This document shows positions 55,511 through 64,000 of a stretch of DNA of 64,000 nucleotides, one piece after another. Under the pieces are notes generated by a model that searched no databases, was not told the DNA's origin, and saw nothing but the letters and a program-made list of their open reading frames with translations. Both the position numbers and the translations under genes were made by a program. The stretch lies in contig CAUFMB010000003.1 of NCBI GenBank assembly GCA_959026535.1, positions 1-64,000 on the forward strand. The letters are read 5' to 3'. Position 1 is the first letter of the stretch. Each line of letters starts with the position of its first letter. The stretch is from an uncultured Collinsella sp. Its GTDB lineage: Bacteria; Actinomycetota; Coriobacteriia; Coriobacteriales; Coriobacteriaceae.

Positions 55511-57457
55511 TTAGCTATCGGAATGGCCAGCCGCCGCCTCGGCGCGCTCGGCATTCCACGCAACGAGCGCCTCGTGGACCGCCTTGGCAACATCGGCAGG
55601 TATGCCGCGAACTTCCGCGATCTCTTGCTCGCTCGCCGCGCGCAAACGCTTCATCGAGCCAAAATGGCGCATAAGGGCACGTTTTCTGGTGGGTCCCACA
55701 CCTGGAACGTCATCGAGTACCGAAACTGTCATGGCTTTATCGCGCAACTCACGATGGAATGTGATTGCAAAACGGTGCGATTCATCGCGCACCTGTTTAA
55801 TTAGATAGAGCGAAGCAGACCCGGTCGGCAGCACGACGGGAGTCTCGTCCCAAGGCACGAAAACCTCCTCATCGGCCTTTGCCAAGCCACAAACTGGTAT
55901 ATCGAGCCCAAGAGCCTCAAGTTGCTTGATCGCAGCGGTCAATTGCGGCTTACCGCCATCGACAACGAGCAAATCGGGGCGCGAGCCAAAGCGCTCGTCG
56001 ACCATGCGCTCGGGAGCATAGCGTCGTCCCAAAACCTCGGACATCGACACGAAGTCGTTTGCCTCGTCCAATTCGGCCTGAATTTTAAAACGACGGTACT
56101 GGCTCTTGTCGGCGCGTCCGTTGGTAAACACCACCATCGAGGCGACGGTAAAGGTTCCGTGCAGCGTCGAGATATCGAAGCACTCGATACGCATCGGCGG
56201 CGCCGGCAGCGCCAGCGCGCTTTCGAGCTCCAGGAGCGCTTGATTGGTGCGGTCGTCAGCGTACCCCGTTCGCATCATGTAGCGCATGAGGGCATGGCGC
56301 GCATTTTTGGATGCCATATCGAGCAAACGGTGCTTTTCGCCACGCTGCGGCCTATGGAGATGGCAGGAACGCTCGCGCTTGCCTGCAAGCCACTCCCCCA
56401 GCGCCTCTGCATCCTCAAGCTCGACAGAGAGGTTTATCTCAGCTGGAATATCAGCCGTCTCGTCGTAATAGCGCTTAAGAAAGCCCGACTGGAGCTCTTC
56501 CTCGTCAACATCAAGACCCTTGTCGAGAATGAACTCGCAGGTGCGAACTGTTCGGCCCTCGCGAACGACGAAGACACAAGCGGCAGAGATGGTCTCCTCG
56601 CGATAGAAACCGATGACATCGATATCGACACTGGAGGGAAAAACGACTTGCTGACGGTCGTCCAGACCCCTGATGACCTCCAAACGACGTTTGACGCGGG
56701 CAGCGCGCTCAAAGTCGAGCGCCTCGGCGGCATCCGCCATCTCGGAAGTCAGCTCGTCGACGACATCCTTGCGATGGCCCGACAAAAAGCGCTCGACACG
56801 CTTGACGTTCTTGGCATAGTCCGTAGGAGAAATCGCGCCGACACACGCACCCGGGCCGCGCCCGACATGGTAGTCAAAGCAGGGACGCCCGTTTTGCGCG
56901 CAAATCATGTTGACGATGTCTTCCTCGCCCTTGTGGGACTCGACGATACGACGACAACGACGCCACTCCGCACAGGATGCGGAGCAGATCGGGATAACCT
57001 TGCGCAGCGTATCTATCGTCTCACGTGCCGCACGGCTATCGGTATAGGGACCAAAATAACGCGTTCCCGGCTTATGACGCTCACGCGTATATTTGATAGC
57101 GGGATAAAGGTCGCCCTTTGTAATGGCGATAAAGGGGTAGCTCTTGTCATCCTTGAGGTCGACGTTAAAGTACGGATGGTACTGACCAATCAAATTGCGC
57201 TCGAGCACCAACGCCTCATGCTCGGTCTCCACCACGATATAGTCAAAGCTCGCCACCAGCTGCATCATCAGCGGAATCTTTTGACGCTCATCCTGCAGTG
57301 TCACGTATTGACGCATGCGGGCGCGTAGGTTTTTCGCCTTGCCCACGTAGATGACATCGCCATTGGCATCCTTCCAAAGGTAGCATCCGGGCTGTGTGGG
57401 AACGCGCGAAACCTGCTCGGCAAGCGTTGGAATGTTGTCGTGACCGGCCACGCGCAC
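55511..57457 (-). CDS. uvrC: Excinuclease ABC subunit C
   Basis: The protein has 648 residues and makes both incisions in nucleotide excision repair. N-terminal GIY-YIG-type nuclease (QPGCYLWKDANGDVIYVGKAKNLRARM region), the UVR motif (about 210-245), the RNase H-like nuclease in the C-terminal half (ECFDISTLHGTFTVASMVVF and LVVDGGKPQLTAAIKQL), and the HhH pair near the end (VPGVGPTRKRALMRHFGS). GTG at 57457 begins right after the murJ stop; a GTG two codons later is an alternative. Last gene of the uvrA-ybaK-murJ-uvrC run. Confidence 0.95.
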   Translation of the reverse strand: MRVAGHDNIPTLAEQVSRVPTQPGCYLWKDANGDVIYVGKAKNLRARMRQYVTLQDERQKIPLMMQLVASFDYIVVETEHEALVLERNLIGQYHPYFNVDLKDDKSYPFIAITKGDLYPAIKYTRERHKPGTRYFGPYTDSRAARETIDTLRKVIPICSASCAEWRRCRRIVESHKGEEDIVNMICAQNGRPCFDYHVGRGPGACVGAISPTDYAKNVKRVERFLSGHRKDVVDELTSEMADAAEALDFERAARVKRRLEVIRGLDDRQQVVFPSSVDIDVIGFYREETISAACVFVVREGRTVRTCEFILDKGLDVDEEELQSGFLKRYYDETADIPAEINLSVELEDAEALGEWLAGKRERSCHLHRPQRGEKHRLLDMASKNARHALMRYMMRTGYADDRTNQALLELESALALPAPPMRIECFDISTLHGTFTVASMVVFTNGRADKSQYRRFKIQAELDEANDFVSMSEVLGRRYAPERMVDERFGSRPDLLVVDGGKPQLTAAIKQLEALGLDIPVCGLAKADEEVFVPWDETPVVLPTGSASLYLIKQVRDESHRFAITFHRELRDKAMTVSVLDDVPGVGPTRKRALMRHFGSMKRLRAASEQEIAEVRGIPADVAKAVHEALVAWNAERAEAAAGHSDS

Positions 57458-59140
57458 CTACTTGCGACGAAGCAGCGCCGAGACCTCGGGCATCTTAAGG
57501 ACGACGGCAAGGCCAAAGGTAACAGCAAGCGAGACGACACCCGCAACGCAAACATAGCCAAGAGTAATCAGAATCGAACCGCCAAGTGCCCCGACAAAGT
57601 GCTCAAGCGCCCACATGACGCCGGCGCCTGCGGCAGCACCCAGGCCGCCGAGCAAAAGGCCAAAGAAACCGCCATGCAGGATAGATTTGACCTGAAGGCC
57701 ACGCAGACGACGACGCAGCCACCACAGCGAACAACCGACCAAGATCACGTAGTCGACGACATACGAAAGCGCGATTGCCGGCATGCCGAAGCCCAGCACA
57801 ACGCCAAACAGCAGAACCGAGCCGGCCTGGCCGATGGCGGAATACAGGCAATAGCGGCTATAGGGCTTCATGTCGAGCAAGGCAGAGAAGCTCTTCTGCA
57901 TCAACACGACCACGCCGTAGAGCGGCAGCGAGAGCGCCAGGTAGACAAGATACTCGGACACCAGCGTCACGCCGGATTCATCGAACTTGCCAGCACAGTA
58001 GATCATGTTGAGCGGACGCGCGAAGACAATCAGGTACAGCGCGAACGGAATCAGGAAGAACAGCATCTGGGCGACGCCACGCGAAATGCCCGTGCGAACG
58101 CTGTCGTAATCCTTCTCCTGTGCGTCGTGAGAAAGCTCGGTATAGAGCGCCGTCGAAAGCGAGGCGGCAATCAGCGCGTAGGGTAGCGTGTACCACAGGC
58201 GCGCATAGGCGATGACGGAAGGACCCGTCTCGGGCTGGACCACCAGCGCGGCAGCATTGGTGATAGAAGTCGAGACAAACATGCACACCGTGGCGAGCAG
58301 CGTCGGGATACCGAGCGCAATCGTCTGGCGCAGCGCGGGGTCCTTAAAGTCGATATGGATATGGGGATGCACGCCGTGCTTGCTAAGCGCGGGAATCTGA
58401 CATGCCATCTGAACAAAGACACCGAGGGTCGTACCGGCCGCAATCAAGATGATGCCGGCACGTTCGCCAAACTGTGCGGACACGGGCGCAAAACCCATAA
58501 AGCTCGCAATGACGATCACATTGTTGAGGACCGGGGCAAACGTCGACCAAAAGTAGTCGCGGTGTGCGTTGAGAACGCCCGAAAACACCGAGCCCAAACC
58601 ATAAAACAGAATCTGGATGGCAAAGAAACGGAACATGAACGCAGCGGTATCCATGCTGCCGCCGTCACCCGAAAGGAACGATTGCGTCCAGATAAAGCCC
58701 GGGGCGAACACGGTCCCCAGCAACGAAATGCCACCCAGCACTAAAAGCAGAATGCCGAGCAGGTTGCCCACGTACTCGTTCGAGGCCTCGCGACCCTGCT
58801 CACGCCTCACGCCCATGTACACGGGCAAAAACGCCGTCACGAGCATGCCGCCCATCACGAGTTCGTAGAGCATATTGGGCAGGTTGTTGGCGACCTGATA
58901 GGAGGACGAGAGTAGCGACATGCCAATAGCGGCCGCCATTGCCCACGTGCGGATAAAACCGGTAACGCGAGACACGATGGTCAGGATGGTCATAAGCCCG
59001 GCGGAACGACCAACCGTGGAGTAGTCCGACGAGCCCATGTCGTCAGTGTCATCTCGCGACGAAGAAGCTTCGGATGAGGGCGTCTGAGGCGCAGATTCTT
59101 TTGCAAAATGAGCTCCGCACTTCAATTCTTCCTGCGGCAT
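57458..59140 (-). CDS. murJ: Lipid II flippase MurJ
   Basis: This is a polytopic membrane protein of 560 residues (about 14 helices) of the MurJ/MviN family that exports the peptidoglycan precursor. N-terminal signature VSRVTGFIRTWAMAAAIG and SSSYQVANNLPNMLYELV are clear. The first 40 residues are a charged cytoplasmic tail with Ser/Asp repeats. ATG at 59140 has AGAGGA upstream and is three bases from the ybaK stop. It abuts uvrC. Confidence 0.94.
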   Translation of the reverse strand: MPQEELKCGAHFAKESAPQTPSSEASSSRDDTDDMGSSDYSTVGRSAGLMTILTIVSRVTGFIRTWAMAAAIGMSLLSSSYQVANNLPNMLYELVMGGMLVTAFLPVYMGVRREQGREASNEYVGNLLGILLLVLGGISLLGTVFAPGFIWTQSFLSGDGGSMDTAAFMFRFFAIQILFYGLGSVFSGVLNAHRDYFWSTFAPVLNNVIVIASFMGFAPVSAQFGERAGIILIAAGTTLGVFVQMACQIPALSKHGVHPHIHIDFKDPALRQTIALGIPTLLATVCMFVSTSITNAAALVVQPETGPSVIAYARLWYTLPYALIAASLSTALYTELSHDAQEKDYDSVRTGISRGVAQMLFFLIPFALYLIVFARPLNMIYCAGKFDESGVTLVSEYLVYLALSLPLYGVVVLMQKSFSALLDMKPYSRYCLYSAIGQAGSVLLFGVVLGFGMPAIALSYVVDYVILVGCSLWWLRRRLRGLQVKSILHGGFFGLLLGGLGAAAGAGVMWALEHFVGALGGSILITLGYVCVAGVVSLAVTFGLAVVLKMPEVSALLRRK

Positions 59141-59143
59141 CGC

Positions 59144-59644
59144 TCAGTCCTCTCTCGTAATCGCGGCAACCGTCGCCCCGCAAAATGCAATTAAATCATC
59201 GGGTGCAAGCTCGAGCTGATAACCACGCTTGCCTCCCGAAATAAAAATGGTATCCCAAAGGACGCATGTCTCATCAATGAGCGTCCGGTAGCGTTTTTTC
59301 ATACCGACCGGGCTGCAGCCGCCGCGAACGTAGCCAGTCGCCGCAAGCAAATCCTTCACATGCATCATGGCCAAGGACTTCTCCCCCGCGGCACGCGCGG
59401 CGGACTTTAGATCGAGCTCGTCGGCAACAGGGATACAGCACACGACATAGTCGTTGGACGGTGTCACGCAGACCAAAGTCTTGAATCCTTGACCGGGCTC
59501 CTCGCCAAGCTGCTCCGAAATCGCGACCCCCAGGCCCACCGACTCATCACCATCGTCTTCGTACGTATGTAGAACATAGGAAATGCCAGCGCTTTCCAGC
59601 TCGCGCATCGCATTGGTTTTTGGCGTCTTTACAGCCTTTGCCAT
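59144..59644 (-). CDS. ybaK: YbaK/EbsC-type aminoacyl-tRNA deacylase
   Basis: The protein has 166 residues and probably hydrolyses Cys-tRNA(Pro). The conserved lysine is in FKTLVCVT, and the C-terminal motifs are TGYVRGGCSPVGMKK and FISGGKRGYQLEL. The ATG at 59644 has GAAAGGAT upstream; an in-frame ATG 32 codons earlier (59740) lacks it. It lies between uvrA and murJ on the same strand and is probably co-transcribed with them. Confidence 0.93.
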   Translation of the reverse strand: MAKAVKTPKTNAMRELESAGISYVLHTYEDDGDESVGLGVAISEQLGEEPGQGFKTLVCVTPSNDYVVCCIPVADELDLKSAARAAGEKSLAMMHVKDLLAATGYVRGGCSPVGMKKRYRTLIDETCVLWDTIFISGGKRGYQLELAPDDLIAFCGATVAAITRED

Positions 59645-59776
59645 GACATATCCTTTCCCTCGCATTCGGACGCAAGGATTAAGTATATGTCCAATTCGGC
59701 TGCAAACGTCACTTCGGCACAGCAAGCGCCATCGAATCACAAGGAGTCGATGGCGCCCATGAACTGAATCGCCTAT

Positions 59777-62656
59777 TTATTGAGCATCAAGTTGAGCCTG
59801 GCGCTCCCGGTCACGCCTGAGCAACGGCGCCAAAAACTTGCCCGTATAACTCTGCGGACAGTCCGCAACCTGCTCCGGTGTACCCGAAACCACGACGGTT
59901 CCGCCGCCGTTACCGCCCTCGGGACCCATATCGATCAGGCGGTCGGCAACCTTGATGACATCAAGGTTGTGTTCAATCACCAGCACCGTGTTGCCCGCAT
60001 CGACCAAGCGCTGCAGCACATCGAGCAGCTGGCGGACGTCCTCAAAATGAAGGCCGGTCGTCGGCTCGTCCAAAATATAGAACGTCTTGCCCGTCTGGCG
60101 TCGATGAAGCTCCTTGGCAAGCTTTACACGCTGCGCCTCGCCGCCCGAGAGCGTCGTGGCGGGCTGGCCCAAGCTCACGTAGCCCAAGCCTACATCGTAC
60201 AGCGTCTGGAGCTTGCGCTTAATCTGCGGGATATTCCCAAAGAAGGCCAGCGCCTCGGTAACGCTCATGTCGAGCACGTCCGAGATGGTCTTGCCACGAT
60301 AGGTGACCTCGAGTGTCTCGCGGTTGTAGCGTTTACCGCCGCAAACTTCGCAGGGAACGTAGATATCGGGAAGGAAGTGCATCTCGATCTTGATCTGTCC
60401 GTCGCCCTTGCACGCCTCACAGCGCCCGCCACTCACATTAAAGGAGAAACGACCTGGCGAGTAGCCGCGCGCCTTCGACTCCGGCGTACTCGCAAACAGT
60501 GCGCGAAGATCATCCCACAGGCCGATATAGGTAGCAGGGTTGGAACGCGGCGTGCGGCCAATCGGCGACTGGTCGATATCGATAACCTTATCGATACACT
60601 CGATGCCCTCGATTTTCTTATACGGACCCACAGGGCGCGTCGAACGGTGAATGGCATTCGTAAGGGCAGGCGCAATGGTGTCGGTAACTAGGGAGCTCTT
60701 GCCCGATCCCGACACGCCGGTAACAACCGTAAGCGTACCAAACTCGATCTTGGCAGTAACGTTTTTGAGGTTGTTGGCTCGAGCGCCCGTAATTTTAAGG
60801 CAGCCGCGACCGGGTTTGCGCCGTTCATCAGGCACCCGGATCATTCGTTTGCCGGTCAGATAAGCGCCCGTCATCGACTCAGTACACGCCATGATATCGG
60901 CAGGCGTTCCCGCCGCGACTACGTGTCCGCCGTTGACGCCGGCGCCGGGCCCCATGTCGATCACGTAGTCGGCGGCACGGATTGTATCCTCGTCGTGTTC
61001 GACGACGATAACGGTATTGCCGATATCGCGCAGGCGCTCGAGCGTCTTGATCAGGCGCTCGTTGTCACGCTGATGAAGACCGATCGAGGGCTCATCCAGA
61101 ATATAGAGCACGCCCATGAGACCCGCGCCGATCTGCGTTGCCAGTCGAATACGCTGTGCCTCGCCACCGGAAAGCGTCGCCGAGGCACGATCGAGCGTCA
61201 GATAGTCGAGTCCAACATCGACCAGAAAACGCAAGCGCTCCAGGATTTCCTTGACGATACGGCCGCCGATAAACCGTTGACGCTCGGTAAGTTCCAAGCC
61301 CTCAAAAAACTCGAGCGACTCACGGCACGACAGGCAACAAACCTCGTAAATGGACTTGCCGCCCACGGTGACGGCGAGCATCTCAGGGCGCAAACGAGCG
61401 CCGTGGCAGCTCGAGCACGGTTCCTCGCGAATGTACTTCTCCAGGCGCGCCTTGGTGTTCTCGTTCGTCGTCTCGGCATAGCGTTCGTACAGGATGTTGC
61501 GAACGCCCGAAAACTTTGTATCCCACTGGCTACGACGTCCGTCGAGCTTTTGGTAGTCGACCGAGATCTTCGTATCGCCCAGGCCATCCAAGAATGCACG
61601 ACGCACGCGAGGGGGCAAGTCCTCCCACGGCGTATCGGCGCTCACCTTAAAGTGTTTGCAGACCGCAGCAAAAATCTGCGGATAGTAGTTCGAATTGCCA
61701 AACAGGCTACCAAAGACTCCATCGGCAATGGACTTCGAGGGATCCTCAATCAGCGCCTCGGCATCAACGGTTTTCTTAAAGCCCAGGCCGTCGCACTCAG
61801 GACATGCGCCATAGGGAGCGTTGAACGAAAAATCACGCGGCTGAAGATCGTCAATGGAGTGACCATGCTCCGGGCACGCCAAGGCCAACGAATACTCCAG
61901 CAGCTCGCCCTCGGTCCCCTCGGGAGCATCACGATCGGGCAGCATGTACACGTTTACATTGCCGTGAGCCAGCGCGGTCGCTTGCTCAACAGACTCGGCG
62001 ATGCGGCCCAGAGAGTTTTCCCGAATCACGATGCGGTCGACTACGACCTCGATATCGTGCTTGAACTTCTTGTCCAGATCGATCGGATCGTCAAGCGAGC
62101 GCACTTCGCCGTCAACGCGCACGCGGCTAAAGCCCTCGGCGCGAAGATCCTCAAACAGTTTGGTGTACTCGCCTTTTCGCCCGCGCACCACCGGTGCCAG
62201 CACAAACGCGCGGCGGCCCTCCCCCGCCGCCAAGACCTTGTCGGCAACCTGGTCGGTCGTCTGGCGCTCAATGACACGACCGCATTCGGGACAGTGCGGG
62301 GTGCCCACACGGGCGAACAGCAGGCGCAGATAGTCATAAATCTCGGTTACGGTGCCAACCGTCGAGCGAGGGTTTTTAGACGTCGTCTTTTGGTCGATCG
62401 ACACTGCCGGCGAAAGGCCGTCGATTGAATCCAAGTCAGGTTTGTCCATCTGACCCAAGAACTGGCGCGCATAGCTCGAAAGGCTCTCGACGTATCGACG
62501 CTGGCCCTCGGCATAGATAGTGTCAAATGCCAGCGAGCTCTTGCCCGAGCCAGAAAGACCGGTAATGACCACGAGTTGGTCACGCGGAATGGAAACATCG
62601 ATATCACGGAGGTTGTGCTCACGAGCGCCGCGAATAACGATAGAAGAATCAGACAT
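59777..62656 (-). CDS. uvrA: Excinuclease ABC subunit A
   Basis: This is a DNA-damage-recognition ATPase of 959 residues, standard length. Two ABC modules: Walker [18 protein letters not shown] and [17 protein letters not shown], signatures [16 protein letters not shown] and [16 protein letters not shown]. Zinc fingers [20 protein letters not shown] and CEVCGGKRY are present. ATG at 62656 has AGGAGC upstream; an in-frame start 66 bases earlier adds residues unlike UvrA. First gene of the uvrA-ybaK-murJ-uvrC run, divergent from the LtaS-like gene. Confidence 0.97.
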   Translation of the reverse strand: MSDSSIVIRGAREHNLRDIDVSIPRDQLVVITGLSGSGKSSLAFDTIYAEGQRRYVESLSSYARQFLGQMDKPDLDSIDGLSPAVSIDQKTTSKNPRSTVGTVTEIYDYLRLLFARVGTPHCPECGRVIERQTTDQVADKVLAAGEGRRAFVLAPVVRGRKGEYTKLFEDLRAEGFSRVRVDGEVRSLDDPIDLDKKFKHDIEVVVDRIVIRENSLGRIAESVEQATALAHGNVNVYMLPDRDAPEGTEGELLEYSLALACPEHGHSIDDLQPRDFSFNAPYGACPECDGLGFKKTVDAEALIEDPSKSIADGVFGSLFGNSNYYPQIFAAVCKHFKVSADTPWEDLPPRVRRAFLDGLGDTKISVDYQKLDGRRSQWDTKFSGVRNILYERYAETTNENTKARLEKYIREEPCSSCHGARLRPEMLAVTVGGKSIYEVCCLSCRESLEFFEGLELTERQRFIGGRIVKEILERLRFLVDVGLDYLTLDRASATLSGGEAQRIRLATQIGAGLMGVLYILDEPSIGLHQRDNERLIKTLERLRDIGNTVIVVEHDEDTIRAADYVIDMGPGAGVNGGHVVAAGTPADIMACTESMTGAYLTGKRMIRVPDERRKPGRGCLKITGARANNLKNVTAKIEFGTLTVVTGVSGSGKSSLVTDTIAPALTNAIHRSTRPVGPYKKIEGIECIDKVIDIDQSPIGRTPRSNPATYIGLWDDLRALFASTPESKARGYSPGRFSFNVSGGRCEACKGDGQIKIEMHFLPDIYVPCEVCGGKRYNRETLEVTYRGKTISDVLDMSVTEALAFFGNIPQIKRKLQTLYDVGLGYVSLGQPATTLSGGEAQRVKLAKELHRRQTGKTFYILDEPTTGLHFEDVRQLLDVLQRLVDAGNTVLVIEHNLDVIKVADRLIDMGPEGGNGGGTVVVSGTPEQVADCPQSYTGKFLAPLLRRDRERQAQLDAQ

Positions 62657-62799
62657 GGAAGCTCCTTGCCTCCTATTGCATCGAATCATACTGTCGATGA
62701 GTTTAGCGCACTCGACGCGCACAGATGTTCGTAATACAAGATTCGCAGACCTTTAGCTTTGCGTATCGGGCGCTTTGTTTCTCGAAATGCCGTGGAAAG

Positions 62800-62837
62800 G
62801 TTACAGTAATCTAATACTGAACTTAATTTGCTGTAAC
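62800..62837 (+). promoter_or_regulatory. Inverted repeat in the leader of the LtaS-like gene
   Basis: GTTACAG (62800-62806) and CTGTAAC (62831-62837) are perfect 7-bp arms separated by 24 bases, ending three bases before the AGAGGAA ribosome binding site. It could be an operator or a stem that hides the start region. Confidence 0.35.
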
Positions 62838-62849
62838 AGAGGAACGTCC

Positions 62850-64000
62850 ATGACCGAAGATATCCCCCTTGAAATCACTTCGAGTGACATGGCCAATCTG
62901 CCCATATTCATCGCCGCCCTTATCGTGGCCACTGTCGTCGTGCGCGTGTATTTTTCAATCAAACACAATGAAAAGCCGCCCATTGCCCGCGTCTTTTGGT
63001 GCGCGACGCTCCTCATCCCGCTCGGCATGGTAGCTGCATGGATTACGAATCAATTGCTCGTAAATGAGGACAGTTCCCTATGGGTCCTTTCTTATTCGGC
63101 GCTCGGTGCTGCCGCCGTCATACTTCTTGTCGAGCCCTTGGTTTCGGGACCAATCGACCAAACCGATCTTGCGACGGGAACGGTTGCCTGTATTTGCCGT
63201 GACATCCTTGTCATCGCCGCTGTTTCAGCGCTCTCGTTCGTTTCACTCGAAATTGCCTGCAACGAAACGTTCTATCGCATTCCCGCCAACTCATTTGGGT
63301 TTTCCGTCGGGTTGCTCGCGACGGTTCTGCTCTCCCTTTATTTGCTGGGACAACGTCATGGAGGCGTCATGGCCCTCGTGCCCGTCGTCTGTTGCATCCT
63401 TGGCATTGCCGAGCACTTCGTCATAACGTTTAAAGGCGAGGCCATCCTGCCAAGCGATATCTTGGCCCTTGGCACCGCAATGGAAGTGAGCGAGGGATAC
63501 GAGTTTACCTTTACAGCCGGAATCGTAACCTCTCTAGCCCTGCTGGAGATTTCCCTGGGGCTTCTTTCGCTTATCCGACCGAGAAAGCTCCGTACACCCA
63601 CCCATGTCATCCCCGCAATCGCCGCCAACCTCTGCGCTTTTCTGCTAGTGACCGTTGTGGGGCTCTCGGGCTTTTCCAGCATCGACTTGGAGCAGGCGCT
63701 GAATTTTGGATTTGACCGTTGGCAGCCCATCACCACGTATGCGTCTCAGGGTTTTATCACTTCGTTCACCGAAATGGTCAACGAGTTGCCCATTGAGAAG
63801 CCCGAAGACTATACGCCCGATGAGGCGCAGAGCATCGAGCAGGAGCTCGCCGCCACCTACGACAGCACGTATGGCGCGAGCGAGCAGCGCGCGGCGGCCG
63901 TTGCCCAGTTCAATGAAATCAAGCCGACGATTGTTGCCGTCATGAACGAGAGTTTTAGCGACCTTTCGTGCTTTGAGCAGCTCCAGGCTGCCGGGTACAC
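62850..64000 (+). CDS. LtaS/sulfatase-family membrane protein (partial, runs off right edge)
   Basis: At least 383 residues are visible. Several membrane helices (first about 14-36) occupy the N-terminal two thirds. Then a soluble linker (YASQGFITSFTEMVNELP) leads to the start of the extracellular sulfatase fold at PTIVAVMNESFSDLSCFEQL. The Asn-Glu-Ser-Phe-Ser-Asp motif is the metal-site start of phosphoglycerol/lipoteichoic-acid synthase-like enzymes. It would modify a cell-envelope glycolipid or polymer. ATG at 62850 has AGAGGAA upstream. The catalytic threonine lies beyond the window, so activity cannot be judged. Confidence 0.88.
   Translation, partial: MTEDIPLEITSSDMANLPIFIAALIVATVVVRVYFSIKHNEKPPIARVFWCATLLIPLGMVAAWITNQLLVNEDSSLWVLSYSALGAAAVILLVEPLVSGPIDQTDLATGTVACICRDILVIAAVSALSFVSLEIACNETFYRIPANSFGFSVGLLATVLLSLYLLGQRHGGVMALVPVVCCILGIAEHFVITFKGEAILPSDILALGTAMEVSEGYEFTFTAGIVTSLALLEISLGLLSLIRPRKLRTPTHVIPAIAANLCAFLLVTVVGLSGFSSIDLEQALNFGFDRWQPITTYASQGFITSFTEMVNELPIEKPEDYTPDEAQSIEQELAATYDSTYGASEQRAAAVAQFNEIKPTIVAVMNESFSDLSCFEQLQAAGY

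Noticed and set aside
57458..62656. Whether uvrA-ybaK-murJ-uvrC is an unusual mixed operon worth reporting
   Set aside because: Tight spacing of repair and envelope genes is common in GC-rich Gram-positives, and each gene is canonical.
1..64000. CRISPR array, prophage, insertion sequence or retron
   Set aside because: No regular direct repeats with spacers, no transposase, integrase, structural phage gene or reverse transcriptase was found. The palindromes do not come with any visible mobility gene in the window.

Overview
The window looks like a chromosomal segment of a gut actinobacterium of the class Coriobacteriia, most probably Collinsella. This is inferred from the high GC content, the WhiA/RapZ block beside the glycolytic genes, the class III ribonucleotide reductase, the peptide-type ABC transporters and the DUF3793-flavodoxin pair. 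I could not run a search, so the genus is a judgement. There is no phage, insertion sequence or CRISPR array. Most of the window is core chromosome, and the unusual material lies in the intergenic regions.

Layout. 0.3-2 kb: a copper-type HMA protein behind a CsoR-like operator, then DUF3793 and flavodoxin behind an IdeR/DtxR-like half box. 2.1-5.3 kb: an amino-acid ABC transporter whose permease carries an extra exported domain. 5.4-10.1 kb: endonuclease IV, a Gfo/Idh oxidoreductase flanked by two covarying hairpin repeats, an Fe-S aldo/keto reductase, a cyclase remnant and a ketopantoate-reductase-like enzyme. 10.2-14.2 kb: a small membrane protein, a secreted 3D-like protein, and MetY (behind a candidate leader peptide) divergent from a LysR regulator. 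14.3-20.8 kb: RNase H, a second Gfo/Idh enzyme, acylphosphatase, a PerR-like regulator, a HAD phosphatase, a UreE-like/SlyD pair, a dipeptidase and a YgjP-like protease. 20.8-25.7 kb: folate genes (folE, an HD protein, folB) and nrdD/nrdG with an NrdR-box promoter.

26.3-30.7 kb: tRNA genes (Val, three Gly, Cys, Leu) with a shared promoter architecture, a duplicated tRNA-Gly tail beside an array of mini-hairpins, and a partner-switching module (PP2C phosphatase plus a STAS-HATPase fusion). 31.2-37.2 kb: an oppABCDF operon. 37.5-44.6 kb: gapA-pgk-tpiA-gpmI-secG and rapZ-whiA. 44.7-55.1 kb: a sialic-acid operon read right to left: peptide-type ABC importer with a fused permease-ATPase, two acetyl-esterase-like proteins (one without the nucleophile serine), NanA-like lyase, ROK kinase and NanE epimerase. 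55.5-62.7 kb: uvrA-ybaK-murJ-uvrC. The right edge cuts an LtaS-like sulfatase-family membrane protein.

The most distinctive signal is a set of long extragenic palindromes. They have arms of about 19-46 nt, small symmetric internal loops, often an inner stem capped by a UUC/UUCG loop, and no consistent U-tract. They lie at 6.28, 7.45, 16.8, 23.1, 23.4, 30.8, 31.1, 45.4 and 46.6 kb, between convergent genes, inside operons and next to tRNAs. In one pair the outer stem is conserved while the inner stem differs by compensatory changes, so selection appears to act on the fold.
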